64,000 bases of DNA from Tribonema minus. Lineage: Eukaryota > Sar > Xanthophyceae > Tribonematales > Tribonemataceae. The notes under the pieces were generated by a model, which saw nothing but the letters and a program-made list of their open reading frames with translations, ran no database searches and had not been told where the DNA came from. The position numbers were made by a program, and so were the translations under genes. This document shows positions 11,401-23,560 of this stretch, in pieces (the stretch's first letter is position 1; every line of letters starts with the position of its first letter). The stretch is from contig JAFCMP010000046.1 of NCBI GenBank assembly GCA_017506865.1, forward strand, positions 1,116,001-1,180,000, read 5' to 3'.

Positions 11401-14400
11401 TACATCTCTTCAGGGTTCCCGATGCAGTAGGGAGCATTTGCAGCATGTATTGAAACAACACCAACAGGATGAAATACGCGATTTGCTGCCCTGAGAGCCC
11501 TATTTCCAGCTAGGTTTTAATCGAAGCGCATGGTAAGAGGCGATGCCTGCGATGGCTCTGCTTCCCACATTCGCGCACATTGGCCTATATTATACTATGC
11601 TACTGTAGCTTCACGAGCCAGATTCCATTAATGCTTAATGGCTGCTTACCCGCCAGCGCTCTCAAGATGCAGGACTTCAAGAGCAGAAGGAGTGTCACCA
11701 CCTCCCCGACTTTGCTCCAAGGCCTCCAACACTGCCAGAAGCGGCAGAGTCGCTACGCAGACTACCTCCAGCCTCCGTAGTGCCGCGAACTGGAGCGCGA
11801 GGGTAGGGGTTGAAGTTGAAGTTGGTGGTGTGGGGCGTGGTTCAGGCACTGTGCTGGTTTCCAGCGGCAGATCCGACACCACATCTGAGAGAGCAGAGAG
11901 GGTGACATGACGAGCACAATTTTTGGTGTTGGTTAGCAAAGAGTCGCGGTCTTGGGTGTATGTACCTGTTCTGATATGTCGTGATGTGGCGATCCTGATA
12001 GATTGATTCACTTGAAGCAGCACGTGGCCTCAGTGTCGAGAGGATCACGTCATGTGGAGTGATGGAGTGTTCTGCACGAGCTTGCGCCCGAAAGTGTCGT
12101 GAAGGTCAGGTCAGCAATGTATTGCTGACGTGTAGGCATATCATGTTGACATGTCAAGGAGCAACACGTTGTGGAACATTCCTATGACCTGTCTATGAAC
12201 CCGAAACAAAGCTCGACGAGCGATGCTGACCATGGCATGCGCATTGACCCTTCAACTACTGCGGTAAAGGCTGCTCCTCTCACGGCGACTGAAGCTGTTG
12301 TGCAGCTGCTCTGCTTAGCTTTGAAGTCCACCAAGCAACCAGGCTCAGGTGGCGTGTTAGCAACCATGCCTGCTGACACAGTGGCGTGCGGTCGATAGTG
12401 CGGTGTTGCCACCATCCGGTGCTCCTCATGATGACCGACTGAGACAAAGCAGCACTGTGCAGAGCCAGTCTAGCAACCACGGTGGGTATTTATGGTGGTA
12501 CTGTGTGGGTGTAAAGGGGTGTTGAACATGTCATGCACACACCTGTCTGCAGATTGTTTAGAAACCCCTGCTGCCAGCGTGCAGTTAGCAACCAGGTGCT
12601 ACAGTGTAGTGCCTCACATCATGTGTTTCCCTATCTGTTGCACATGCATGCATGGCATGTATGTATGGCATGCCTCAACCTTTACCTGCCCCATTGTACG
12701 CCCCAGTCAAGCACACCCACATGCACGGATTGTACAGTGACGTCCCTAGTTGTAAGCACTTGGCCCCCGCTCTGAGGATCAGCGGCAATGCCACATGCAA
12801 AGTGACCAAGGTTGATTGCTCCCTGATTCATGAGGCCGGTATGGCCAAAGAGCCTTGGCAGATCCTGTCCGACCCTCCTGATGAGCACGTGCGTCTTCGC
12901 CTCATCGACTGCTCACATGCCTACTGAAAGCAACATGCACAAGTGCACCTTGGTTGTCGCTATCAGTGGACTCGCTAGGAGCGTCACTGCTGCTGCCGTC
13001 ACCAGCCCCCTGTTCTGCCCCCTGGAACCCCCTGGAAGAGTCCAGCAGCACAAGGGCTTCCAGATCGGGGCAGCGCTGCGAGAGGTGACACATGGCGGCA
13101 GATGACGCTGCCAAGTGGCAGCCCCCCTTGGTCTCGATGGACAGCGTCCTCAGGTGCGGTGGCAGGACTGCGGCTAGCTGACCGACGCTGAATGCTTGGG
13201 TTGCGGCGGACAGAAAGGGGGTATTAGTGAGCTGAGAACTGGTGATGAGAGCTGCTGGCAAGTCGGCTGCTGGATCGACACAGCACTTCAGCATGTATGT
13301 GTATATGATCAGCAAGCTACGCACAATTTACTCTGACATTTACCGCTATGATTGGGACAAGAGGGGGTTCATTGCAATTCTGTTTGTTCGCGTAGACAAT
13401 GACGCTGTCTGTACTTCAACAAGCAGGTGCTGGTGCAGTTGACAACAATCGTGTGCGCATCATGACCACATCGTGCCTTCACCTTGGCTTAGAGCGTGGA
13501 CGCAGGATCAAAGCAACAGAGTGATCATAACCATCAAACAATAAAATTATGTCTTTGAAGTATGTTTGAGACTTCGAAGTAGCATTAAATGCTTCAATGG
13601 TGGCACCACTGAGAGCGCGTGCCTCTGGCATAAGCGCAGCACAGCAAGACGCTCATCAATGAATGCACGACTCATCTGATACTCATCGACCGTACGACTC
13701 ACTTTATACTCATAAACAAGTGCACGACTCACGACTCACTTGCGCATGTGCCTGCCGCATCGTCACCATCCGCAAACGCCACATCCAGGTCGAGTGCCAC
13801 CAACTGGCATGCGAGGGTGCCAGAGCCCCTGTCTGCCAGGGGGTAGGGGGGCGGGGGCTGCTGCCCAGACTCTCCTGCACGTCACAGGCATGCCAGATGG
13901 CAATGGCAATGACGCCCTTCACACTAGCACATAAGAGTGGCTGGGATGTAGACCATTGGTGCATGCGATAGGAGATGTCGCTCACGTCAGTTAGTAGCTT
14001 TGGGCACTGTATGGCGCATCACAAAGCTCATCACAACCAATCGCATTGCACCTACATGTGTGCACTGCTTGACACAGCAGCGTGTCAATACCATTGCGCA
14101 TGCGGTCGCGAGCAAAGTAGTGAGCTGTTATTGCGAACATAGGTGATATCGACGTCTGGCGTGATCTTTTGATGCTGAGCGTTGCTGCAGCAGAATTGGC
14201 AAGCGCGCCTGCACATGGATGAGCAACAGCAATGCCAGCTGATCCTATCATTGAGGCACAAGCCGCACCGCATAGGGATGTCTCCATATATGCAAAGGCT
14301 AGAGTGGGCCACTGACGCCATTTACGGTACAAAGGGCGGGAGCTGAATACAAATCATACAACATATGGTGGGCGCTCAGCCATCAAGCCATGTGGAGGAA

Positions 14401-17400
14401 GCTGGCGGTGCGCGCAAGACCCGTCGCACCATAGCATCAGGCCTTGCTGGATGATCACATCCAAGATCTGACACATGTGATGGGCAGTTCATTGTGATTG
14501 TACCGCTGTGAAAAGGGGTATGCTGCACAGTCCGTGGTACTGTGATTGTACTGCGGCGCCTGTTCCGACAAATTCACCCAGCAGGCGTCACGACACAAGC
14601 GCAGTTTTCAACGACACCAAGGTTGAAGATCTGGCAACACTACATAAGCGCTCTCGAACCTTTTTGGGCCCAAGAAATGAAGGCAATGTGCTCGCACCTT
14701 CAAGGACATGAGTGCTGGACACAGCGGTAAGCGACGCTGGTGCCCCCTCTTTCTCTGGTGGTGGCGCACTGCAGCACAAACACACAGGACAGAAACCAGG
14801 GATACATGAGCTGAAAAAGCAGCACCTTGCACGCGCATGGCCATCACCACGTTTGTATTTGATGAGGCAGACCGACAGAGTTATAGGAACAGCCTAGATT
14901 TGAATCAATTGGAAATTCCACTGAGGCCCCGGAGTGGTTAAAGAGAATGGTTCTTGCTGGTTGTGTACATGCTGCTTCATGGCTATGCGTTTGCAGCCCC
15001 GTTGTTCAGCTATTCACGTCTGTAGACTACGCAATCTTTAAAAATATATATTTTGCAGTCATCATGAGGATCTCGTAGGCAGCTATTCGCTTATGGTGAC
15101 AAGGGCTTAGGGTTAGAGTTTAGGGTTAGGGTTAGGGTTAGGCATCTCAAGGATGGAGCGTGCAACGCATCAAGCACCCGAAAGGCAAGTGACACGATGT
15201 CATGTCATTGTTTGTGCATGGCAAGGTAGACTCAATCACCACAACGCCAACATCGCCAGCCACAGTGACTGAAGTGCAATTGTGGCATGACGGCAGCAGC
15301 GTAACATGACATGGCTGGGAGCTTGCAGCCTCGCAGTTCACCTCTTCGCATTTGCAGCAGACTATGCATTCTTCATGAACTCCATTCTACAAGTTATCGC
15401 GAATCTGGTATGCATCTGTTCACGTATGATGATGAGGGTTGCCCACTGTGTCACGCATGAGGCGTGCAATGCGTACAGCACCTCAAAGGCAAGTGAAATG
15501 ATGTTATGTCATTGATTGTGCGTGGCAACTCATAAGTCAATCACCACAACGCCAGCATCGCCAGCTGATGGACTGCAATTGTGCCGTCGCAACAGCAGCG
15601 CATCATGCCATTGTGTTACAATAGTCCTGCAGTCAGGCCCAGGAATGCCAATCTGTGCGAGTCGACTGGCAGCTCTGAACGTGCCAACCACACTGTAAAG
15701 CCACTGTTGAAGTGCAAGCATGATGTATCTCAACTTCAAGCACGACGCACCTCCACGCTCCATCGCCCTGCTTGATGAGCAATGTGCCAGCCAAGTTTGT
15801 CAACCGTGCGTGGCCAGTCCAATGCCACAGGCCTGATGGCGTGAGCTTCGGGCATTGTTTGCACGAGACACTGTCGAGATTGGGGCAGCCTCTGGAAAGA
15901 GCGCGCACCGCTGCATCGCTGATGCCTGCAAAGCGGGGGGGGGGAAGGGGGGCTGAGACTTGGCACAGTGCTTTCAGGCGCTTGCTTGCATTTGTGCTTG
16001 AGTGCGCTTTATGACATCATGTGGCATAATGCACTGAAAAGTTAAAGTACATGAGTTCATGAGCGAAGAAGGTAAACTCCAACTCTGTTTGATAACTGGG
16101 GATCGCGCCATGAATCAGAGCAGCCGCCGATGATAGCATGCACTGCATCATTGATACCTGCCGCATGGCGTCAAGGTGAGAGTGAGCGAGAAGCCACTTG
16201 ATCTTTTTTACCGACCTGGAGCAAACTATTATGTGTGATTCGTGCTGTCTAGAATATACTTCTACAGCATTGACCATCAACTAGGTGCATAAGCACAAGT
16301 GCAGAACTGTTGCATCTGGAAAATGAGATTGAAGCGTGGACGAGCATGGAAACGCTCAAGGGCATGAAAGTGGCCTTGCGACACGGTACGGGAATTTGCA
16401 TTGCTCGAGCCCACTGATTGAGATTGAGATGCATGCGCGCTCTGCGCAAGCGTTCAGAGCCGGCATCTGCTGTACAATGCCTCAAGAAATGTACTCTGAA
16501 GTAAAGCAGTGGCATGTGCTTTGCACACCGCCTCAAAATGCCATGAAGACAATCCATGACAAGCAATCGCACACAGTGTGTGAAACAAGACGCCGACAAA
16601 GAGGTGTCAAGCACCAGCCGCACATGCTCAGGACTGAATGAGTTCAATATTCATGTGCTGGTGTACAACTAGCAACTGCAGACATGCCACTGAGCTCCTG
16701 GCGTGCCTCTTGAGTGCTTTGACAGGATTTGACATGTAATGCAATGGTCTTGAAGTACGAAGGGACATGCATAGGGTCTGTTGAAGTACCTTCACACATG
16801 TCAAGCACCAGCAACCGCAGACAGGCTCCCCTTGACACCAGCGCTTGAATGGTGAGAGCGCCAATAGCACACCCAGCCACCTACATGATCAGAGCAAGTA
16901 TGCATCATGCCAGTGCTAAAGAAGCGTGCTTTGCAGTTTTGCACCAAGAGCATTGTTCAAGTATACTTGTATAGCATATCCAGCCACCCGCAGGAACGTA
17001 GGAGGCATGCACCGTGGCACTCCCGCCTTGATGTTTCGAGTGCACAGTTCCCAAACATTGTGCTTTGCTACTCATACCGTACATGTCAGCGCTTAGCAGC
17101 ATGGCAAATTGGGAAGGCATCATGCATCGTGTACCATATGTGCTGCACAGCATGAGGAGGCGCGAAAGCTCAAAAAACAGACATGGCAGTGATCAGCGGC
17201 TTGGCGAGGCTGAGCACTGGGTGAGCATATCGTGTACTACATCATGATGGAAGGGCAACAGCAGCCCAGTGGAGCTCTCGCAAACCATTTCAGCCACCGC
17301 CGTCACCCTCACTCCACCCCCCACCTGGTCTGTGCACTGGGGTGACACTGAAAGTCCCTTGTTAAAAACAGCCCACATCTTGGGAACTTCCACACCGCTG

Positions 17401-20400
17401 TCAGTATTGAGCAATGGCGCCAAATGAGGACACCGCCGCTGTTGGAAGCGCAAGAGCAGTTTCATAGGAAGAGCATTTTATGTACCTGCAAGGCGTGCAG
17501 CTGACCATTGGAGACGCACTCTGCTTCCTGCAAGAATGTGCCGATGACTGCGTCTTCCATGCCGCAGCGGCTGATAGAGAGCATCTGGGCATTAGCGAAA
17601 ACAAAGCAGAACAAGAGACCAATAAGTCAATGAAATGCATCGATCATTCGTGGCGTGATGCATGCAAGAAAAATGAAATGGAACCAAGCGTGTGGAAATC
17701 TCACATGCCGCGCCAACAGCAGGGATACTACCACCACTTGAAGTACGCGAGTGTGTGACAATTGTTGATCGTATGTGGAAAGCTGCGCACAGCTGTTTTA
17801 TCATCAATGAATCCCTGCATGAATGAAGACGTCAGTGCAACCATCAACAATGCTGCAGGCAGAGGCAGCTGGCAAGTTAGGCCATGACAACACAGGCTAC
17901 AGGGCCTGCAAGGCTCATTTGCGAGCTGCGAGTCATATGCAGGGCTGAATGCAATATGGGACCCCTTGTGTTACGGCATCGCCATTTAAAAAAGATGCAC
18001 CAGTCAATGTTTGTAAGCGGGCAGTGCTCAGCATTGACTGCTGCTGATGTATAGCACTGAACAAAGGTTATGTTTGTGAGTAGCTGGGACACCTAATGTG
18101 AATACGTGGTCCTGGTGCAGAGCGCTGAGCAGCATTGCTCAGTTGTACCTCTCATGATGCTCATGTAGGGTTAGGGTTAGGCGTCCAGTGGCCACAATGG
18201 GCAGGCACCCTCGGCTAGGGTGTCAGTTACACATTCTTATCTTCTGTCGCCACATATGTAACTCACACATCTTTTGGGTGCCGCTGACATGCCAAGTACT
18301 TCACGGCACATGATGATCTCAATCGTGTCTTGTAATTCACCCACTCCGCAGCAATGAATGTCTTGGTTGTGTGCCAGCTTCCACTGATTCCGCAGCAACA
18401 AGCAGGTGCATGCTACTGCTTGTTTCGAACAGATGATACCCCAGAGTACACAAGATGCGGAATTTCATGCTGCACAGTGTTGGTACAGCTGGCCTGGGTA
18501 GCCTGGTGCCGCATGCCAAATTTGATGCACCTGTTGCAACGCTGCACAGTCCTTGCACATACTGTTGGCACGGGCAGCCATACACCTTCTGCATCATACT
18601 AATACTAATGCTAATGCATGTAGTGCCTGCCTTGAGCTGCTGACAGCTGGTTCCCAATCTGGCCAGGAATCCCCCCCTGAGCCCCCCGCATTGGTCCACA
18701 AGCAGCTCCTGCAGCAAAGGCGCCATGGACACTGCAGCTCCTAGAACCCCATCGCCAACGCCAGACATGCCTCGCAGGTCCAAGCAAAGCAGCGGCAGGG
18801 AGGAACCGGGACGCAAAGGTTCCTCTGGTGCAGGGTGCAGGGGAGAAGAAGTGCTTGCGATGGTTAATTTGCTTCAGGTGCTCCTGCAAACTACTGCGCA
18901 GCGGTGGTGTCATGAGACGTTGCATGTGTGACATGTGTTTGTCTGCAGCAGAGTGTGCATCGGAAGTTTGCGAAGCACGCACACCGCAACGACATGCGTG
19001 CATCCACCTGTAAATCTGGTGCGATAGTGTCCAACCTTGTGCTAATCAATTTGGCAGGCCGAGTTGGGCTCATGCTGTACATTTTCGAATGCATCTACTG
19101 CAAACATTCCTATACTTTGTACACGTATGACCCATTTGCGGTGCAAAGTAGCCAGCAAAAGAGTGCTTCTCTAACCCCACAATGAGAGGGCAGGTAATAG
19201 ATCCACACATTCACCAGCGACTCATCAGGTCAGCCACAGGTCTTTACTGCCCTTCAAATTGAAGTTTGTGTGTCACTCAATGGTCCATGATCATTCAATG
19301 CATTGTCATCCCATCTGTCAATTTCTAGTTTTTTTGCCGGCAGTGATCAGCATATCTTGGTCTGGTGCATGTTTGCATCGGTAAGGCAGCCCAAGGCTAC
19401 CTCTTGCAACACATGCCATTACCTGCTGCGCTCTTCGCGTTTCCCTCCCCCCTGCTCGCCTCTGAAGCCCCCAGCACCAGTTTGTCCAGTAAGCGCGGCA
19501 CCTCGTCCTCTAGGCTGCTGCTGAAGCCGACCTGTGGGAACGGGAGTAGGGGTGCATGTGAGGCAACTGGCTATCTGATTGAGAAAGTCTGACCAGATAG
19601 TGCACAACCTTTTGTGGTACAGTTTGGAAGTGCCCCTGTCTTAACAGGTATGTACTTCGAAGTATATGGGTTTAGGGACAGGAGTGCAGCGTTGCCTGGA
19701 CAGGCACGAATTGTGTGACACTTGCCGCAATCGATGAGAGGAATGTGGCAGCAAGTCCTCATGCGTTGGTTCTTTGGGCAGCAGCAAGCAGGCGCACCAG
19801 GCAGCAAGGCAATTCGCACGTTGCTGTGATGGGCTTTGTTTCAGAAGCAGACTCCAGTGCCCCCGGGAGGCGGTTGACACCGCCTAAACTGGTCGCTGCT
19901 GCTGCCGACTGAGCGATTGGAGCATGCACCAATGCACAGTCAACGCAGCCCAGAAGATGATTCGAAATGCTGAATCATGCCAACTATCATGCAAGCATGG
20001 CAACTGCAGGCAGCACGACTACAAATCTTGTTGAAGTTGAACTTGAACGTGCAGGAAAGTAAACAGCCGCCGCACCCAGCCTGTCGTATGTAGACAACTT
20101 CTTTTACAGTCAGCAAGTCATAACATTATAAATAATCAGGTCTTCAAGATAAATCGTCTAAGTACGCTGCAGAGCTATCAGATCCAAGACTGAGCGTATT
20201 CGCTGTTTCGGTCGCGGGTCTTTTACCTCTATTGTCGCCAGAGCAGCACATTGCTTGGCAGTGAGCCTTTGCAATGAAGCCTCCGTGACTGCCACAGGGC
20301 ATTCACTAAGCTGCAGCCGCATGAAGGTGCCCCCATTCAGATCTTTCAGCAAAGAATCATCGCTGATCTTAATCCGCCTGGGGTTGCTGTTGATGCTCTC

Positions 20401-20409
20401 CAGCGCCAT
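8465..20409 (-). CDS. Large leucine-rich-repeat protein (AMN1/FBXL type)
   Basis: Fifteen minus-strand exons, about 850 residues: 20227-20409, 19798-19908, 19423-19531, 18631-18824, 17486-17584, 17325-17438, 16790-16880, 15751-15925, 13740-13874, 12949-13266, 11650-11884, 10855-10962, 10417-10480, 9897-10351, 8465-8622. All junctions keep frame except exon 8 to 9, where a small exon may be missing. The intron after exon 4 has a GC donor. The start MALESINSNPRR is the first ATG after an in-frame stop. Repeats include LRLLVLDMCEGISDAAVRAL, ALSRGCPNLDSVSCKQCPKL, LQSLVLAGC and LQRLSITSCHGI. This cysteine-type LRR layout is typical of FBXL proteins and of plant F-box/LRR 15, which are SCF substrate receptors. 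No F-box is visible, so the E3-ligase role is only a guess. The 3' end is uncertain: exon 15 ends in phase 1 at GTGAGC with no assigned successor. Confidence 0.72.
8632..8818 (+). repeat. Two telomeric tracts beside a duplicated LRR exon head
   Basis: TTAGGG tracts at about 8632-8656 and 8804-8818. Each lies just upstream, in the minus reading direction, of a copy of the same acceptor and exon head: the functional one (acceptor at 8623-8625) and a decayed one (8793-8795), 170 bp apart. The decayed copy reads GALSTEATAFVEL before diverging. A third, weaker echo of the unit's far end is near 8930-8955. Confidence 0.88.
15106..15142 (+). repeat. Interstitial telomeric repeat
   Basis: Slightly degenerate TTAGGG units in an LRR-gene intron. 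They end 16 bp before the first copy of a diverged tandem duplication at 15158. Confidence 0.93.
15158..15608. repeat. Diverged tandem duplication, about 304-bp period
   Basis: The unit starting at 15158 (GCGTGCAACGCATC) recurs at about 15462 (GCGTGCAATGCGTA). Both copies share long blocks such as CAATCACCACAACGCC and end near GCAGCAGCG. It lies within an intron of the LRR gene. Confidence 0.85.
18167..18181 (+). repeat. Short telomeric tract
   Basis: About two and a half TTAGGG units inside an LRR-gene intron. Confidence 0.85.
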
Positions 20410-20621
20410 GCTGATGATGGAGACGAAGTTGCCGTAATCAACAATCAGTATCGTCACCGCGTTCACACAGCTCTAAAGTACTATCACTCACACACGTTTT
20501 TTTTTTTTCTCACTACTCGAATTGAAGGTTTCCAGTTGAAAGAGTTGCAGCGAGAAAAAGAGCAGGAGCAGCCTCCGAGCAGGCCTCACGACACACACAC
20601 GCCGTTCAAGAAACGAAAGCC
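20410..20621. promoter_or_regulatory. Shared upstream region of two divergent genes
   Basis: 212 bp separate the start codons of the LRR gene (minus) and the cupredoxin gene (plus), so both promoters and 5' leaders must fit here or overlap. It holds a T tract at 20497-20507 and purine-rich leader sequence before the plus-strand ATG. No TATA box can be named with confidence. Confidence 0.5.
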
Positions 20622-23560
20622 ATGCTGGTGGGCGGCATGAAGCGTATTGCCGTGCTGCTGATGTTCTTCGCCGCTTGCGGCTACGCCGAGGTGAGCGGCA
20701 CGAGCGTGAGTCCGCGTTCAGCGATAATTTTCATGCTGGCTCTGTTGCTTGTTGCTCCCTGCAGCTTCTGTGCGCTACGTGTAAGCTTCATCTGCCGCAG
20801 CCCAGGACAAAAGGAGATGCATATCCCCGCTCTGGCCTTTGTGGCGTTGCCAGTGCCTCACGCCTTCAGAAACTGTCTCTTTTGATGCATGTCAGCAGCG
20901 TGAGTGTGGTGTGGTACTGTAGCTAACCTATGCCATTGCGTTCCATGTGCAAAAGCCTCCATGCGATTTCCCCCGTCGATACGCATGCAACTTCGTGTGC
21001 TCACTTTGCTCCGCTAAGCCTGATTGCACAATATACGCATTTTTCCGTGCTTGTTGAATTGGCGTTTCGCAACGTTGTAGCATGTATCAGTGTAGTCCAA
21101 CACTCAGCCAGTAGACCACCAGCTCTTTTGCACCAGACATAATGGGGCTGTTTCAGTGTTGTGCTGAAGCACGTGCCAGCGCAGTCCCACTAGAGCACCA
21201 GCTCTTTTGCACCAAACATTGCACGTGCTGTTGCAGTGGTTTTCAACGGTCTGGCTCTGTTAGGCGCTGAATACTGCTCTTAGTTCATCTGGTGGGTCAT
21301 TATGTGACGAGAGTATTGCAACACAGTCGAGCGCGTGGCAAGGCTCGTTGATTCTGCTGCTTGTCGGCAATCAAGCCCCAAATTGCTTCCACAATGACAG
21401 CATGAGGGAGCAAAAATTAGAGTCTTTGGGCCGCTGCTGCCAGTCCTTGCTCGCGCGCCCCTGCATCAAACCTTCACCATCGGCTCCTGCCTTGAACGTC
21501 CACTGGTGCTTGCAGCTACTGCGCTCCGACCGGGCTCTCGCCCTGAGCGCATGCGAACAAAAGTTTAGGGGGTGCAAAACCTGCAAAACGGACCTGAGCG
21601 CCTGCACACAGTGCAAGCCCAATCAGGCGACTTCCGCAACGGCAGCCTACAAGTCGTATGCATTGAAGGACGGGCGCTGCGGTGAGTTTTTTCTTTGTTG
21701 CTGATAGACGCGTTGTCGTGTGCTGGCTTGGACCCTGCACAATGGCACCATTGATGACCAAATACATACTGTAGTGGCAAACTGCAAAAGGACGCGCAGC
21801 AGGTGCGCCCTATCCTCTTTCATAGCACGCTGCCGTGACTGCCCATTGCCGTTGATTGTACCTAAGGTGCATGCAGTACTCCTGCCTGCGTGCTTCACCT
21901 GTGTACAGACTGCTGCCGTGGTTTAGATCGGGCATTGTGACACGGTGACGGCAGTTGATGACACATCATTTCAGCAGAAGGGCACATAGCTTGTGCTGGG
22001 CTGCAGTTGCGCAAACCGACCCCATCGAATACGCTGCATACACGCCAGAGTCAGGCAGCGGAGGTCACGGCAGGCACACATGCTCGGTGCTTGTGGCGAT
22101 GTATCAGAGCGTCATGTCTTGCAAGTCTACATCTGCTGTGTTCTGATGAAAACTAAGCGTCTAGGGCCCCCCCTCTGGTGGTCGGAAATCTGCAGACAGG
22201 CCATCATACCGTGCTGTGTCACATTCTCTGGTGGCAAAGTGCCAACCACAACGTCGGCTTCTCCTGCCGTGTTGGTCCCCTTTTGCCAAACGAATCAAGC
22301 TCTTACGACCGATGCGCCACTGACGTATACTCACCGCTGGCCTCTCTTCGTGCCGTTGCGCGCAGTGATGACCGTCAATAGGCCCTGGTACTTCGCCCCC
22401 GCCGCGATGCCGGTCATCAACTTGCTTGCGGGGGACAAAGTGAAGTTCATATGGGCTGACTCCAACCCCCACAACGTTTGGAAGGTCCCCTCTGGTGCGT
22501 ATGTGGTTGGTATTGCATGTGTGTGGTACTTCGGAGTACTGAATTATCGCTTGTGAGATTGCGTAACCACATTCATAGCTTGCAGGGATCACGACACAAC
22601 AGTTGCCTTTGGCTGTGCGGCAAAAGCCACTGCTGTTGTGTCAGGACAGCCCAATCGCGAGTGCAGCCATGGCGCTGACTACCTTGACTGGCTGTTTTTG
22701 CCATACAACGACCCTTGCGTGACCAAAGCATCACCAGACTGAGCAATAGATGACTTTGAGGGTCTCTTGACAGTTGTGCACAACTATAAAACATCCCAAA
22801 GCACATCTGCAAAAGCGCCACTTCACCAGAGGAAGTTCAAGCGCGCAGCATAACACAGCGGCCATAAAACAAACCTTAGTGTCCGCCAAGTGCTCATGGT
22901 AAACTTCAACTGTGCCCTGAACATATTTTCGCAATCTCATAGTAAGTGCGAGGAGCCCTGCCACACTGTAGCAGCACTGGCGGCGCTGCCGTTTGATTCT
23001 GATACCTGCCCAACTGCCAGTTGCAGTAGGCACAGGCGCTTTTCTTCTTGTTGTGTACTTCTCGAAGTACACTCCCCCATTGAGTGCAGGCCACAGGCCA
23101 TCACATAGCTACTTGTTATCGCAGCCCTACTTAGGGCATTTGATGGGGGGCACAAGAGGAAGAGCTGTCACAGGACGTCATTTATTCAGCGGAACGGCGT
23201 TTGAGTCGATGGTTGCGATGAGGGCAGTTGGCACCTTGAACAACTCTCCTGCCCGTGACTGCCACACACATTGCAACAGCGTTCTCAACCTCGTCTTCAA
23301 TGTTTCTTCCCAACAACCTGCTCTTCAATTTCTCGTGTCCCATCTCAGCCACGTGCGATTTATCTGCCACCGGCGCCAAGCAGCTGTACCCCAGTGCAGC
23401 CGGCACAACTGCTACGGCGTCCGGAACGACTGTTCCCAAGTTCAACACCGGCCCACTGGCCGCCGGCACCTACTACTATGCATGTGGCGTTGGTAGTGGA
23501 TACCACTGCTCCAGCGGATTCATGAAGGTCAAGGTGGTTGTGGCGGCACTGCCCGCATAA
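20622..23560 (+). CDS. Secreted Cys-rich plus phytocyanin-like blue-copper protein
   Basis: Four exons: 20622-20690, 21516-21681, 22366-22494, 23349-23560; phases agree and give 191 residues. Exon 1 is a signal peptide (KRIAVLLMFFAACGYA). Exon 2 is a small Cys-rich module (CEQKFRGCKTCKTDLSAC ... DGRC) like the CxxC repeats of algal extracellular proteins. Exons 3-4 form a cupredoxin domain: GDKVKFIWADSNPHNVW supplies the first His ligand, then PSATCDLS, then GTYYYACGVGSGYHC and SGFMKV supply Cys, His and Met of a type-1 copper site. Loop spacing is Cys-x6-His-x5-Met, longer than the usual x4/x4 of phytocyanins. It should carry single electrons or bind copper outside the plasma membrane; no partner is indicated. 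It ends LPA with no GPI-type tail. Confidence 0.82.

Noticed and set aside
12652-12927. Plus-strand frame ending HVRLRLIDCSHAY
   Set aside because: Looks partly codon-like, but it lies in an LRR-gene intron, has no splice support and no recognisable family.
14085-14332. Open frames between LRR exons 8 and 9
   Set aside because: Checked for the small exon that would fix the phase mismatch; no LRR pattern or suitable splice pair was found.
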